In this document: positions 44,981-55,415 of the stretch, piece by piece
Position numbering within the stretch: position 1 is the first letter of the stretch
Layout of the letters: the number at the start of each line of letters is the position of its first letter
Origin: Alentia gelatinosa
Lineage: Eukaryota > Annelida > Polychaeta > Phyllodocida > Polynoidae
Assembly (NCBI GenBank): GCA_950022655.1
Contig: OX465579.1
Location: 18,885,088-18,949,087 of the forward strand
Direction: 5' to 3'
Length of the DNA: 64,000 nt
Notes under the pieces: model-generated
What the model saw: the letters and a program-made list of their open reading frames with translations, nothing else
The model's database searches: none
Told to the model about the DNA's origin: nothing
Position numbers and translations under genes: made by a program

Positions 44981-45013
44981 TCTCCTCAAGTATGCTCATC
45001 AATGGAAGGACTC

Positions 45014-45634
45014 TCATCTTTCTGCCTTGTATGTTTGGACCGTTTTTGCACGGGTTTGTAGGTATTGGTGCATATTCTCGTCTGTGATGTCATTGTTGAA
45101 CCGGCGGATAGCTCTTCGGCATTCTCTCCTGGCTTCACGGCATTTGGTTTCTTGGGAGGTTTTTCCCATGCACATACTACTTACTTCCCTAAGGGTTTGT
45201 GTAAAGTACTGTGCTGGGTCTGCCTCTCTTTCTTTTATTAGTGGCCATGAACGGAAGGAGTTGTCACACAGGCCTTGGAACTGTTCCCTGTCGGCCTTGT
45301 GTATCTTCCGTCTTTCCGTATTGTTGCCTCTTTTTTCTGTTTCCAAGATTATTGGAAAGTGATCATTTCCACATAGGTCATGGTACAATCTCCATTCATA
45401 ATCTTGGAAGATTATGGGGTCAGTCAGTGTCAGGTCAATTGAGGAGAAAGTGCCAGATGCAGGGTGGAGATAAGTTGGTGTTTTGTCATTGAAAAGACAC
45501 AAGGATTTGCAGTCAATGACCCTCTCGACCATTCTCCCCTTTCCATCTAATCGGCCATCACCCCACACTGTGTTATGGGCATTAAAGTCACCTATGAGGA
45601 TGTATGGGGGTGGAAGTTGTTCTATCAAGCCCAT
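45014..45634 (-). pseudogene. LINE2-type endonuclease fragment
   Basis: 206-codon frame with ILIGDFNAHNTVWG, SSIDLTL and CGNDHFPI, the middle and C-terminal motifs of an APE endonuclease, then a Lys/Arg-rich linker towards the RT. It lacks the N-terminal N and E motifs. It is part of a scrambled LINE: pieces from elsewhere in the element follow in inverted order at 45675 and 45856. Confidence 0.85.
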
Positions 45635-45674
45635 TAGGTCTTTCTGTGTGACTCTCTGACATGGATTGAATACT

Positions 45675-45855
45675 GTCTTTCAAACCACATGCTGAGTATC
45701 TGAGGAGAAAGTGTCAGAAAGCCATGAACCTTCTGAAGGTCCTCAGTCACCCTGACTGGGGAACTAACTGTGAAACACTACTGACTCTATACAAGATGTA
45801 TATCCAATCCCGACTGGACTACGGATCAGTTGTGTATGAGTCAGCAGCAAAATCT
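45675..45855 (+). pseudogene. Inverted LINE2 RT-thumb fragment
   Basis: The plus strand encodes SFKPHAEYLRRKCQKAMNLL and YIQSRLDYGSVVYESAAKS, the RT thumb region of LINE2. It lies between two minus-strand pieces of the same family, so the LINE is internally inverted here. Confidence 0.8.
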
Positions 45856-46030
45856 TTGGGAGATTGCACTTCCGAGGCGAACCTTGAATGTTCTGTTGCT
45901 CAAGTTAGTCTTCCTCTCAAACCCATTTGCTGGATGTCCCTCAGGATGCCGTGCTTCCAGGTGGTGTCATATGCCTTCTCCAGATCAAAGAAGACTGCAA
46001 CCACATGTTCTTTGTTGGTAAAACCCTCAC
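45856..46030 (-). pseudogene. LINE2/3 RT palm fragment
   Basis: The minus strand encodes TNKEHVVAVFFDLEKAYDTT and HGILRDIQQMGLRG, covering the first catalytic Asp of the RT. It should lie upstream of the endonuclease fragment's downstream border, but here the order is reversed. Confidence 0.8.
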
Positions 46031-46184
46031 TGGTGTTTTGAATTGGAACTGCCCCAACTGCCGGCACGCTATTGGTCAATGGCGATCATGTGACCCCACA
46101 GTTTGGCCGTACTGAGTCCCACTCATGCAGACCACACTAAACCAATGCAAGAAAGCGATTTGTTTCTATTTTATCAATGCTTAA

Positions 46185-48000
46185 CCCTTTCCCTACCCCC
46201 AAAATTCGGAGGAAAATTAATGTACTATGGAGAAATCATGGCCAGAAGTGGTTAAAATTGAGATATAGACTGAATATATTTTATATATGAGATATAGACA
46301 TATTCACTATGGCGTCCCATCTCTTTAAGTGCCAGCTTGATACTGAGAGTGTACATATCAGGTCATAACTCCACAGTTAATTGACATAGAAAGATGGGAT
46401 AAAGATTGATATATAGCTATGGACATAAGGATACCAGTCGGTATGTCAATATTGTGATTTACATTAGGGATCACTTCATAATTTGCCGTTTTCGGCCCAG
46501 AAGTTAATCTAGCCCTTTCTATGCTGCTATTTCCGTAAGGCATTCCCCATTTTGCGTAAATCTGTTAGAAAGTCTTTTATCTTCAGCAATACTGAACCGA
46601 TTTTGATTATTTTTTCAGGGAGTGTGCAGAATATAATAATAATGAGAAATAGAATAGATCTTTTAGGGCTTTAACATGTTTAAAGACGGTTAAATGTGAG
46701 TGGAATGGTGCTCCCCTGACCCCATGCACACAGTGATACTGGAGGGGGTAGGGGAGCAGTGCAGCAGCAGAGCTACACACAGTGACTCAGTAGCGCTCAC
46801 TCACTGAGCAGCAGCGGAAGCAGTAAGCAGCGGCAGCAGCTATGTAGGGAATACTAACTTTCCACCTCCCTCCCCACCACCTGTGTTTTTTCCTATCTGT
46901 TTAAGCGGTATTCCCTCCATTTAGGAGGGAGGAACACACAGCGACTACCAGGAACTGCCTTGTTCCTAGCAGCGGAAAACTTTATATAGCAGCGGCAAAT
47001 TTTATATCATTATGTGTGTTAATTAGATGTGTCAATTAAATTTGACTTTATTACCAAAATAAAATATATAATCTTGGCCCTTGTAATCTCATAATTTAAC
47101 CATCGATATATGGCAATAAATGATTGCTTATCACACTCAAATTGTGAGCGAACATCTATATTGTTTATATTGTGCCATGATATGTTCACACTATCACAGA
47201 TCCACTTCGTAAATTCAGTCATGTCCAGAAATATAAATCCAGTGAAAAATGAATAGCACAATGAAATAGCCTGATGTCTGGGGTTTATTTCCATAGTATT
47301 CCCATTTCCAATTTCATAGCTTATTCCTTAATGATTTTCCGATAGGCCTCTATGTTTTGAGCATTCATAATTTTGATTTGGAGATGAAGCCAAATATGAT
47401 TGCGACTGTCAGTGTAGGGAGATAGGCTCAATACATTTTCCTAAATTTTCCATAATATATTGATAAATCGTAGAAATCAATGGTATAGACGGTTTTTTCA
47501 GACTTTTTATATATTAGTGTGGCCAGTTTATAGCATTGTCAACAAGTTAAACTTTAACAATAGATCAGAACAGATCCACTACCCCTACGGAAATTCACCC
47601 AAAACTTTGTCAAGTGTTGAGCTGGCACTTGAAGAGATGGGACGCCATAGTGAATTTATACTTTCAGTCTAAATCTCATTTTTAACCACTTCTGGCTGAT
47701 AGAAGTTAACAAAATATGTACGGGAAGAATTCTAAGGGTATATAGATCATCTTTATGTAGGTTTGTTTTCGTTTAAATGGACTTATTAAAGCTATCGAGC
47801 CATTTGTGTAATGATATATTTCGGCGATTAGATTAACTTTAGAGTGGAAGCCATTCGTATAAAAAAATGACAATCTCTGTACATCGACACGGGCCAGCTA
47901 GACGTGGTTTCCTATTTTCTCCATAATATATCGACTGTCCATAGAAATCAATGGTATAGCCACGTTCCAGAAAGCGCAGTTTTGTGGTTTATACAAGCAT
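46185..48000. mobile_element. Rearranged relative of the piggyBac-like element
   Basis: The left end TTAA|CCCTTTCCCTACC matches the element at 28615. Internal words (GCCAGAAGTGGTTAAAAT, GGCGTCCCATCTCTT) occur once near the left end (46245-46335) and once inverted near 47625-47700, forming long inverted arms. No matching right end with TTAA was found, so the right border is approximate. A purine-rich CAGCAG patch lies at 46755-46850. Confidence 0.55.
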
Positions 48001-48042
48001 GGTGATGTTCTGAGTTATGTATAGTATACTGCTATTTAACAG

Positions 48043-48275
48043 ATGGCGACTCCAAAGCAAAAGGAAAAGAGTCGGGAAAGCTCACATAGACATCGTGAAA
48101 AGATCAAGCGAACCCAGAAAAGTTTTAAAAAGTTGAAATTGTCAAAGAAGAAGTATGAGGAGGCACACCCAGATAGAAAAAAAAACGTGGATCGATGGAG
48201 GAGGAGGAGCTTGAAAGGACCGGACTTCTGGATAGACTCAGGAAACAGCGGTCTAGGGCTGCAAAACCAAAGACT
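48043..48275 (+). pseudogene. Gene E-like basic exon, probably frame-shifted
   Basis: ATG lies right after acceptor ATTTAACAG, as in gene E. It encodes MATPKQKEKSRESSHRHRE, then KLSKKKYEEAHPDRKK. At a run of nine A the coding quality shifts: the overlapping frame continues with acidic and basic helices (EEEELERTGLLDRLRKQRS) and stops at TAA, while the current frame runs on to a GTATGT donor. LINE debris begins about 50 bp later, so this is likely a broken gene start. Confidence 0.4.
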
Positions 48276-48323
48276 TAAGTATGTGTGCAATTCTGATTAT
48301 GTTAGAAATTGGTAAAATGAAGC

Positions 48324-48566
48324 TTACATACCTGGTTGGTAGTATAGCCTATGGAAGTCTACCTCTCCTCTCCACCCAACTGTCCTTAATGTATTCCCTG
48401 TGACACAGAGCCTAGGTTTTTTTTCCACGCATCCTCGTCTATGACAGAAGTGAACTGCACATGTCTTTGTCTCAGAGAACTTGAAGCCATTTTTGTCACT
48501 CCAAACATGAAGTTTGTCTAGAGTCTGCTGCAGTTTTCTTTCTAATGTGTGCATGAATCTGCCCTT
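48324..48566 (-). pseudogene. LINE2 RT fragment starting at GGGCAGA
   Basis: The minus strand starts GGCAGATTCATGCACACA and encodes RKLQQTLDKLHVWSDKNGF and the Cys-rich stretch CAVHFCHRRGC of the LINE2 RT, then fades by 48320. Immediately upstream on this strand is the CAAA tail of the next LINE2 copy. Confidence 0.8.
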
Positions 48567-50366
48567 GTTTGTTTGTTTGTTTGTTTGGGTAGTTTAACGT
48601 CCAATTTGTTCAATTACACTTACTTTGGTTTTCTTTACTCAAATTTGCATATCCTGTTGGAATAACAAGCTATGCTGCCTTGTTAATCCAGGCATCTTAC
48701 TTTTCTCAATCATATCTTATCGAAAATCTTACATTCCCTGAGGAAGTCAAGAATTTCTTTCTTCCCAGTGTTATGGAAAACACGGCGCATTGTTGTCGCA
48801 TTCTTCAGGAATTTCTTCCTGCTCCCTTTGGTGGCCTGACAATGTAGCATGAGATGTTTTACACTCAGCGTAGTGTTGCGTGTCTGGCACACAGAAGTCT
48901 AATTGAACAAATTGGACGTTAAACTACCCAAACAAACAAATTGGCACACAGGTGCTACTTCACCTCTTAGGAGGTGCCCATGTGTTTGGTGTGACCAGTC
49001 CGCAGACGGTTCAGTTTCACCTGTTCAGTTCGTGTCAGGTTGTCTTTCCTAAAGTTTTGGCTAGTAGCAACTACAATTTCTCGTAGTTTGTTGTCTCTGG
49101 TGTAGTTTCAGAGTTTCTGCCAAGCTTTGTGAATGTGCTCCTTGGCCATTGGTTTCAGGTCTGTATGTGGAACCGTGTGGGCTCCAACTTCTCTGCTCAA
49201 TCCATTTTTGGCTGCTTGGTCTGCAGCTTCATTTCCTTCAATTCCGATATGACTCGGCAGCCAACACATGGCCACCTCTTTGCCATGTTCTCTCTTTAAT
49301 TCTGTGTATGACAGTTTGATGTCTCTGATGACAGCATTCTTGGGATCATGCTGTCCAATGGATTGTAGACAAGATTTAGAGTCTGAGAAGACTATAAATT
49401 TCTTGTGTTGTGACACTTTCATCCAAGTCAAGGCATGCAGTATAGCATTGGCTTCAGGTCGCCGTATGGTGTATGGACTCCATAACCAACACAGTTACCC
49501 TCACAGTATATACCGGTACATGGTCTCTGAAACATTTCTTCATGGTCTCATAGTCCTTGAGAAAGACAGTTTCAGGGGTGTCACCTTTCTTGTTTTTTGC
49601 CAGGTCAAAGAAGATTGAGGGCATTTCCTGTTCGCATGGAGGGGTTTCAGGTTGCCTCTCACCTCTAATTCTCTTCATTGGGATGCCTGCTTCTCGGTAC
49701 TGAGCTCGTGCTCTGACCGGGAATGGTCTTATGGCATTTGGGTTGTCTTTAAACAGTTGGTGATTCTCTTTGAAAATCAAGTTGTACGCTGGGTTTCTTG
49801 GGTTGGCCCTAACTCTCATAGAGTATTGTAGAGACAGTCCCTCCCGTCGCAGATGAAATGGGGGGATTCCTGCTTCTACATACAGGCTTTGGGCAGGTGT
49901 TGTTCTAAATGCTCCTAGGCACAGTCGTAGACCTTGGTTCTGGACAGGTTTTAACCTGTCCAGGTAAGATTTTGCTGCTGACTCATACACAACTGATCCG
50001 TAGTCCAGTCGTGATTGGATGTACATCTTGTACAGAGTCAGCAGTGTTTCACAGTTAGTTCCCCAGTCAGGGTGACTGAGGACCTTCAGAAGGTTCATGG
50101 CTTTCTGACACTTTCTCCTAAGGTACTCAACATGTGGTTTGAAAGACAGTATTCTGTCAAACACCAGTCCGAGGAATTTGACTTCCTCTTGGACTGTCAG
50201 TTCCTTGTTCTGGAGACTGAGGGAAGGTTTGTCCATGCATCCTCGTCTACGACAGAAGTGAACTGCACATGTCTTTGTCTCAGAGAATTTGAAGCCGTTT
50301 TTGTCACTCCAAACATGAAGCTTGTCTAGTGTTTGCTGTAGTTTTCTTTCTATTGTGTGCATGTAT
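48567..50366 (-). mobile_element. LINE2 copy, 5' break at GGGCAG, interrupted by a 47-bp insertion
   Basis: Tail (CAAA)n, box GTTAAAC and hairpin lie at 48567-48620, then the 3' UTR, then coding frames 48710-48892 (zinc knuckle, stop), 49108-49431 (RNase H: FSDSK, GNEAAD) and 49454-50362 (RT thumb, YTVRVT where YTDGS is expected). Several frameshifts make it non-functional. Its 5' border is ACAAGGGCAGATAC, again directly after another element's CAAA tail. Confidence 0.85.
48895..48941 (+). mobile_element. Nano-retroposon: 47-bp LINE2 3' end with 10-bp target duplication
   Basis: AAGTCTAATTGAACAAATTG, GACGTTAAACTACCC, then AAACAAACAAAT, inserted on the plus strand into the minus-strand LINE2. 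TGGCACACAG is repeated exactly on both sides (48885-48894, 48942-48951). The intact LINE2 relatives at 62500 and 58970 show the empty site. It consists only of the hairpin, box and tail. Confidence 0.92.
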
Positions 50367-53300
50367 CTGCCCTTGTGTTTGTTTGTGTTTGTGTAGTTTT
50401 ACGTCTCGGTAGGCAAGTTACGCCCTTTTGAGACTGACTCATTGGTTGACCTATCTGGTTCTTGAAAGGTATATTAACTCAACTTTGGTCTACTTGTAGC
50501 AGTGGGACCCTATGCCCGTTTTATAGTGCTGCCTCACTGAAGGGCTGTGCCGCAGACCGTTGACACAACACTCCGCCGGTCACATTATACTGACAACGGC
50601 AAACCAGTCGCTGCAACATACCAATCGGGTCAGCAAGCTGACCAGTATGAGGCTGCTCCCTGTAATTGGCTACAGGTCAAGCCGGCTGACAGTTTTTGCC
50701 AACCTGCCGTACCAGACAGTTTTGGCCAGTAAAAGTTCTCCTTTGTTCATTTCTATAGCTTTTCGAAAATCTTTGTTTCACGAAGAAACTTCAGAATTTC
50801 TTTCTTCCCTGTGTTGTTGAAAACACTGGACATGGATGTTGCACATTGAATGTACTTATCCCTGCTTTTCTTTGTTGCTTGACAGTAAAGCAGCAGGTGC
50901 TCAATCGAAAGAGGCACCTGACAACGCTGGCATATGGGTCGTTCTTCACCCTGCATGAGGTGCCCATGTGTCAGCAGTGAGTGACCTATCCGAAGACGGG
51001 TCAGTCTTGTCACTTCACTGTTTGTCAAGCCTGCATAGTCCTGTTTTTTGCCAACTGATGGTTCAATGGCATATAGTTTGTTGTCCTGGCTTGAGCTCCA
51101 TCGGCTCTGCCATTCATGTTTAGTGTACTCTTTGGAGATTGGGACAAGGTCTGAGTGTGGGACAGGGGCTAAACCTGGGCCCTGTTTTTCAGTAACGACA
51201 TCGTCGGGCAATGATACCGTACGATCGTCCAGCGATTCCGCGACAGTTTTCAAGACACAAAATGGCCGCTGTTCTATAGACACGATCGTAGTGCGGCACG
51301 ACGATCGCCGCGAAAAATGTCGGCCGCTACGACAAGTATAGAACTGTCTTAGGTTCTATAACACATCACTGTGCGTATATAGAGGATTTTCCCACTTCCC
51401 GGCGGAATTAAGCCATGAAATTTTAACACGAGTAAGGGATACATATGACCTATAATCGTACCAAATATGAAGAAAATAGGCTGCACTGTTCAGAAGTTAT
51501 CGGTGTTTGAATTTCGTCATAGCAATCGTCTGCTCTGGTGGCCAGTCACCCCCTCCCACCTCCCGATGGCAGTCAAGTTAAAGCATGTCAAGGGCGCTGC
51601 ATAAATTAGCGGAGGCGTCGGGAAAATACACTGGCCACCAGAGCAGACAATTGCTATGACGAAATTCAAACGCCTATAACTTCGGAACGGTGTCGCCGAT
51701 TTTCTCCATATTTGGGACATTTATTGATTATATGTATACCTTACTCGTGCTAAAATTTCATTGCTTAATTCCTAGGGGAAGTGAAGTTGCGAATTCTGTA
51801 CGACATGTCCATAGCTGTCATGAACCAACGACAATTTGGGCGACCTTTTCAATCACGTGACCCCACGATTGTCGTGACTAAAAAACACGTTTGGCTGCCC
51901 TACGCCTCTTAGACTCACGACATATCGCCTATTCATTAAAGTGTCATGTCTATTGAACACTGACGGCAAAAACATGTCGCCCATAACGATTGTCGTGACT
52001 GAAAAACAGGGCCCTGGTTTCCAACTCAATGCTGTTTTGGCTGCATGGTCTGCGGCCTCATTACCCTCTATGCCGATATGGCTAGGGAACCAGCAGAACA
52101 CAACCTCCTTTCCCTGTTGTTCCAATTCCGAGTGGGATTCTCTTATCGCCTGTATAACAGGGTTCCTTGGGTCATGCTGACCAATTGCTTGTAGACATGA
52201 CTTTGAGTCAGAGAAGATGATGTACTCTCTATGATTTGACACCTTCATCCAGTCCAAAGCACTCATCAAGGCATGTGCTTCAGCAGTGAAGATGCTGCTT
52301 CTTTGATGTAGTGCTCCTTTGCGATTTCTATAAGGAGTGTGCGCAGCAAAGCCTACACGGTTTCCATCTTTTGAGCCATCTGTATACACCTCTGTGTGGT
52401 TTCTATACAGGTGATGGATTTTGGCAAGTTCGTTTTCATATATGTTTGCTGATGTTTCTGCTTTCTTGTTCTTACATAGATCAAAGATGATGGTGGGTGA
52501 TGCCATTCTCCATGGAGGGGACTTGGCTGGACCTTCTTCCATCACCTTGTGAATGGGGACACCAGCCTCTCCGATAAGAGTTCTCACTCGGGCCGAGAAG
52601 GGTTTTGCCACATTTCTTTTTCTGTCATAGACACTATGATCGTTTCTGAAGATTGTGTCATATGCTGGGTTTCTTTTGTTGGCCTTCACTTTGATGGCAT
52701 ACTGGAGGGACAGCTTCTCACGCCGCAGATCAAGCAGATCCTGCCTCCACATGAAGGCTTACAGCTGGTGAGGATCGGAATGCACCGAGACACAGCCTCA
52801 GTCCCTGGTTCTGCCCTTATGACAGATGACAAAGTCATCTACATAGAGGCAGCAGTTGACATCCTTCTTTAGTTGTTTCGCTATGTCGTTGATCTTAATA
52901 CCAAACAGGGTGACAGAGAGGACACAGCCCTGGGGTACACCCATTTCCTGGTCGACTCTCTGGGAAATTGCACTTCCGAGGCGAACACTGAACGTCCTGT
53001 TAGTCAAGAATCGTTCAATAAACCCCGTCAGTCTTCCTCTCAAACCCATTTGCTGGATGTCCCTCAGGATGCCGTGCTTCCAGGTGGTGTCATATACCTT
53101 CTCCAGATCAAAGAAGACTGCCACCACATGTTCTTTGTTAGTAAAACCCTCAAGGATCCAGCTTTCCAGACGGACTAAATGGTCAGTGGTGCTGCATCCT
53201 TTACGGAAGCCTGACTGATAGGGAGTCAACAAGTCGTTGGACTCTAAGTACCATACCAGTCTGTTGTTCACCAGTCTTTCCATGGTCTTTGCCATACAGC

Positions 53301-53396
53301 TGGTCATAGCTATTGGCCTGTAGCTCGAGGCGATACTGGGATCTTTCCCTGGTTTGGGGATTGGTATCACAGTTGCCTCAGACCAGGAGGGTGGAT
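50367..53396 (-). mobile_element. LINE3 copy, broken, interrupted by TIR element e
   Basis: The 3' end has a CAAACA-rich tail, the box GTAAAAC and a GTCTC/GAGAC stem. A 3' UTR of about 370 bp precedes the stop. Coding pieces: 50753-51283 (zinc knuckle CQRCQVPLSIEHLLLYC), 51853-52752 (RNase H YTDGS, FSDSK, GNEAAD) and 52798-53370 (RT: FFDLEKVYDTT, PQGCVLS, YVDD). An internal deletion joins CHKGR directly to NQGLRLCLG at about 52793. The 5' end is lost at 53396. Confidence 0.88.
51178..52013. mobile_element. CWG-family 2 TIR element, copy e, inside LINE3
   Basis: Starts GGCCCTGTTTTTCAGTAACG, ends CGTGACTGAAAAACAGGGCC; CTG lies on both sides (51175-51177, 52014-52016). Removing the element and one CTG restores the LINE3 frame (..SWKP then GLAPVPHS..), an internal proof of the 3-bp duplication. 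Orientation is opposite to copies c and d. Confidence 0.93.
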
Positions 53397-53601
53397 ATTT
53401 GCCAGTTGCTGGTGTGACCAGTCCGCAGACGGGTCAGTTTCACCTGTTCCAATCTTGTCAGGTTTCCTTGTCTGAAAGTTTGGTTGATAGATGGTATTAT
53501 CTCTCGTAGTTTGTTATTTCTAGTGCCATTCCAGGCACTTTGCCAGCTTTTTAGTAAAAACTCGTTCGTCATTGGTAGCAGATTAGTAAATGGAACTGTA
53601 T
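53397..53601 (-). pseudogene. LINE2b C-terminal fragment
   Basis: The minus strand encodes DTVPFTNLLPMTNEFLLKSW, AWNGTRNNKLREIIPSIN and EQVKLTRLRTGHT, the stretch between RNase H and the zinc knuckle. It closely matches 59737-60283. It is cut on the right by TIR element f3 and on the left by LINE3. Confidence 0.82.
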
Positions 53602-53604
53602 CAG

Positions 53605-54123
53605 GGAGCTGTTTCACTAGTAGTGGGGTGAAAGCGAGAGGTGAGACCGCAACAGTGGCCCCAACAGTGTCAACCCCAAATTCGCGTTTCATCAGTGGTC
53701 TCGCTGTTGAGGTGAGACTAACTCTCACTGTTGGCACAGGTCTCGCTATGCACACGCACTTGACGTTCGAATTTATTCGTCGACGGGCCGGTATCACGTG
53801 GAATTTCACCCCTTCCCATAGGAATTAAGCAATGAAATTTTTACACGAGTAAGGTATATATAAAACCTATAATCCTACCAAATATGAAGATCATCGGCCT
53901 CGCCGTTTGAATTTTGTCATAGCAAATACTGCACTTCCCGCCGGTCTCCGGGGGGAGACAAAATGAATAGCCGAAACCCCGCCGCACTATGGAGGGAGTG
54001 AAAAAGAACAGCGACTAACGCAATCGCACAGAGGGAGTAAAAAGTTCAAACGCCGATTACTTCGAAACCGCTTGGCCGATTTTCTTCATATTTGGTACGA
54101 TTATAGGATATATGTATACCTTA
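53605..54123. mobile_element. CWG-family 1 TIR element, copy f3 (right end lost)
   Basis: CAG (53602-53604) is followed by GGAGCTGTTTCACTAGTAG and sequence nearly identical to f1. The central loop is the reverse complement of the f1 loop while the left arm keeps the f1 orientation. The match ends at ATGTATACCTTA, so the right third is missing. Confidence 0.85.
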
Positions 54124-54540
54124 AACCCCTGATTTTTATGTTATATGCCCTATATATGTTCTACAACACTTAGAGATCATCATATTCAATTTTCAGGAAA
54201 ATGACATGGGTTCCAATTTCCAGGCAAAATTGCTGTATGTTAGGCCTACAAAAGTAATACTTCTGCTACAGACTGACCTATTGATCTATCTATGCTATGT
54301 CTTCGTTAATGGAACAAAATTCTGAATAGAAAATTGATTGTTCTTCCTCCAACACATCCAAGGAGAAACATAAAATCATAATAAAAGAGTTTTACAGCTT
54401 ATTAGTGCTGCCGTTTACCCAGAACGTGTGCGATGCTGGCCAGGGAATCTCCCAAAACTTTATTATCCACCTAATATGGATTCTCCATATTAAACCTTTA
54501 GAGCCTACAGATCGCTATTCAGTAGAATAGGAATAGGTTT
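54124..54540. other. Non-coding stretch
   Basis: No gene or element recognised. Confidence 0.4.
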
Positions 54541-54621
54541 TTCCAATTAGACTTACTTTAATTTACTTTACTAAAATTTGCATACCCTATTGGAATGACA
54601 AGGTATGCTGCCTGGTTGATC
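54541..54621 (-). mobile_element. LINE2 3' UTR remnant
   Basis: Matches the LINE2 3' UTR seen at 48605-48700 and 62235-62320 (TTGCATACCCTATTGGAAT, GCTGCCTGGTTGATCCAGG). It is interrupted by TIR element h at CCAGG. Confidence 0.75.
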
Positions 54622-54624
54622 CAG

Positions 54625-55412
54625 GAGGGTGTTTTTCAGTTGAGACGATCTTAACTTGAGACCGTTTGAGGGCCAAAGTGTTTTTCAGTCGAGATGATCT
54701 TAGGGGATCTCAAGTTGAGACTAAGATAAGACCGTTTGGGGTGCTTTGGGTGTTTTTCAGTTGAGACGATCTTAGGGGATTTCAAGTGAAAGGATCTCAA
54801 CTTCGGTCTCAACTTGAGACCAGTTGATACTTGTCTTAACTTTCTCATCTGGTGCCAAAACATATCAAAATTAAAAGATATTTAGGGCAAAGTGTATTGA
54901 TAACCTGGCAAACCTATATTCCAATTTTCATGGTTTTATTGTGGTTATTATGACCATGAGAGACAATTGATAAGCAACATAAAAATGGAGGCACTGCACC
55001 ACTCAGCTAGTTTGTGCTGAACCTACTGTAATGCTCAAAGTCAGTTTCAACTTGAGATCAGTCTCAACTTTGAGATCGGTCTCAACTTGAGATCGGTCTC
55101 AACTTGACATTGGTTCACAAAAGGTATCGCAAGGGACTTGACATAACAGTTTGGGGCGACAATAGGCAATTTAGAGGCTCTGGTTTACTTAAACCACAGG
55201 AAGATCACTATAGAACTTGAGTTAGCTCTACACTGAGGGCTAGGGATCTCAACTTGAGATCCTTGGAGTTGAGATCCCCTAAGATCGGTTCTGTAGACTT
55301 GAGACAACGTCTGAAAAACACTTTCCGCCATTGATCTCAAAGTTGGTCTGAGGATCTTGGATTGATCTTAGCGGATCTCAAGTTGAGATCCTCTCGACTG
55401 AAAAACACCCCC
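54625..55412. mobile_element. CWG-family 4 TIR element, copy h
   Basis: Left end GAGGGTGTTTTTCAGTTGAG, right end CTCGACTGAAAAACACCCCC; CAG on both sides (54622-54624, 55413-55415). The empty site TTGATCCAGGCTTGTTTG is present at 55540-55557. The interior is full of inverted ATCTCAACTTGAGAT-type palindromes. No transposase. The termini resemble family 2 (TGTTTTTCAGT). Confidence 0.92.
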
Positions 55413-55415
55413 CAG

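Noticed and set aside
52856..53218. Plus-strand frames opposite the LINE3 RT
   Set aside because: Antisense of the RT; the same sequence also appears opposite other LINE fragments (45830-46115).
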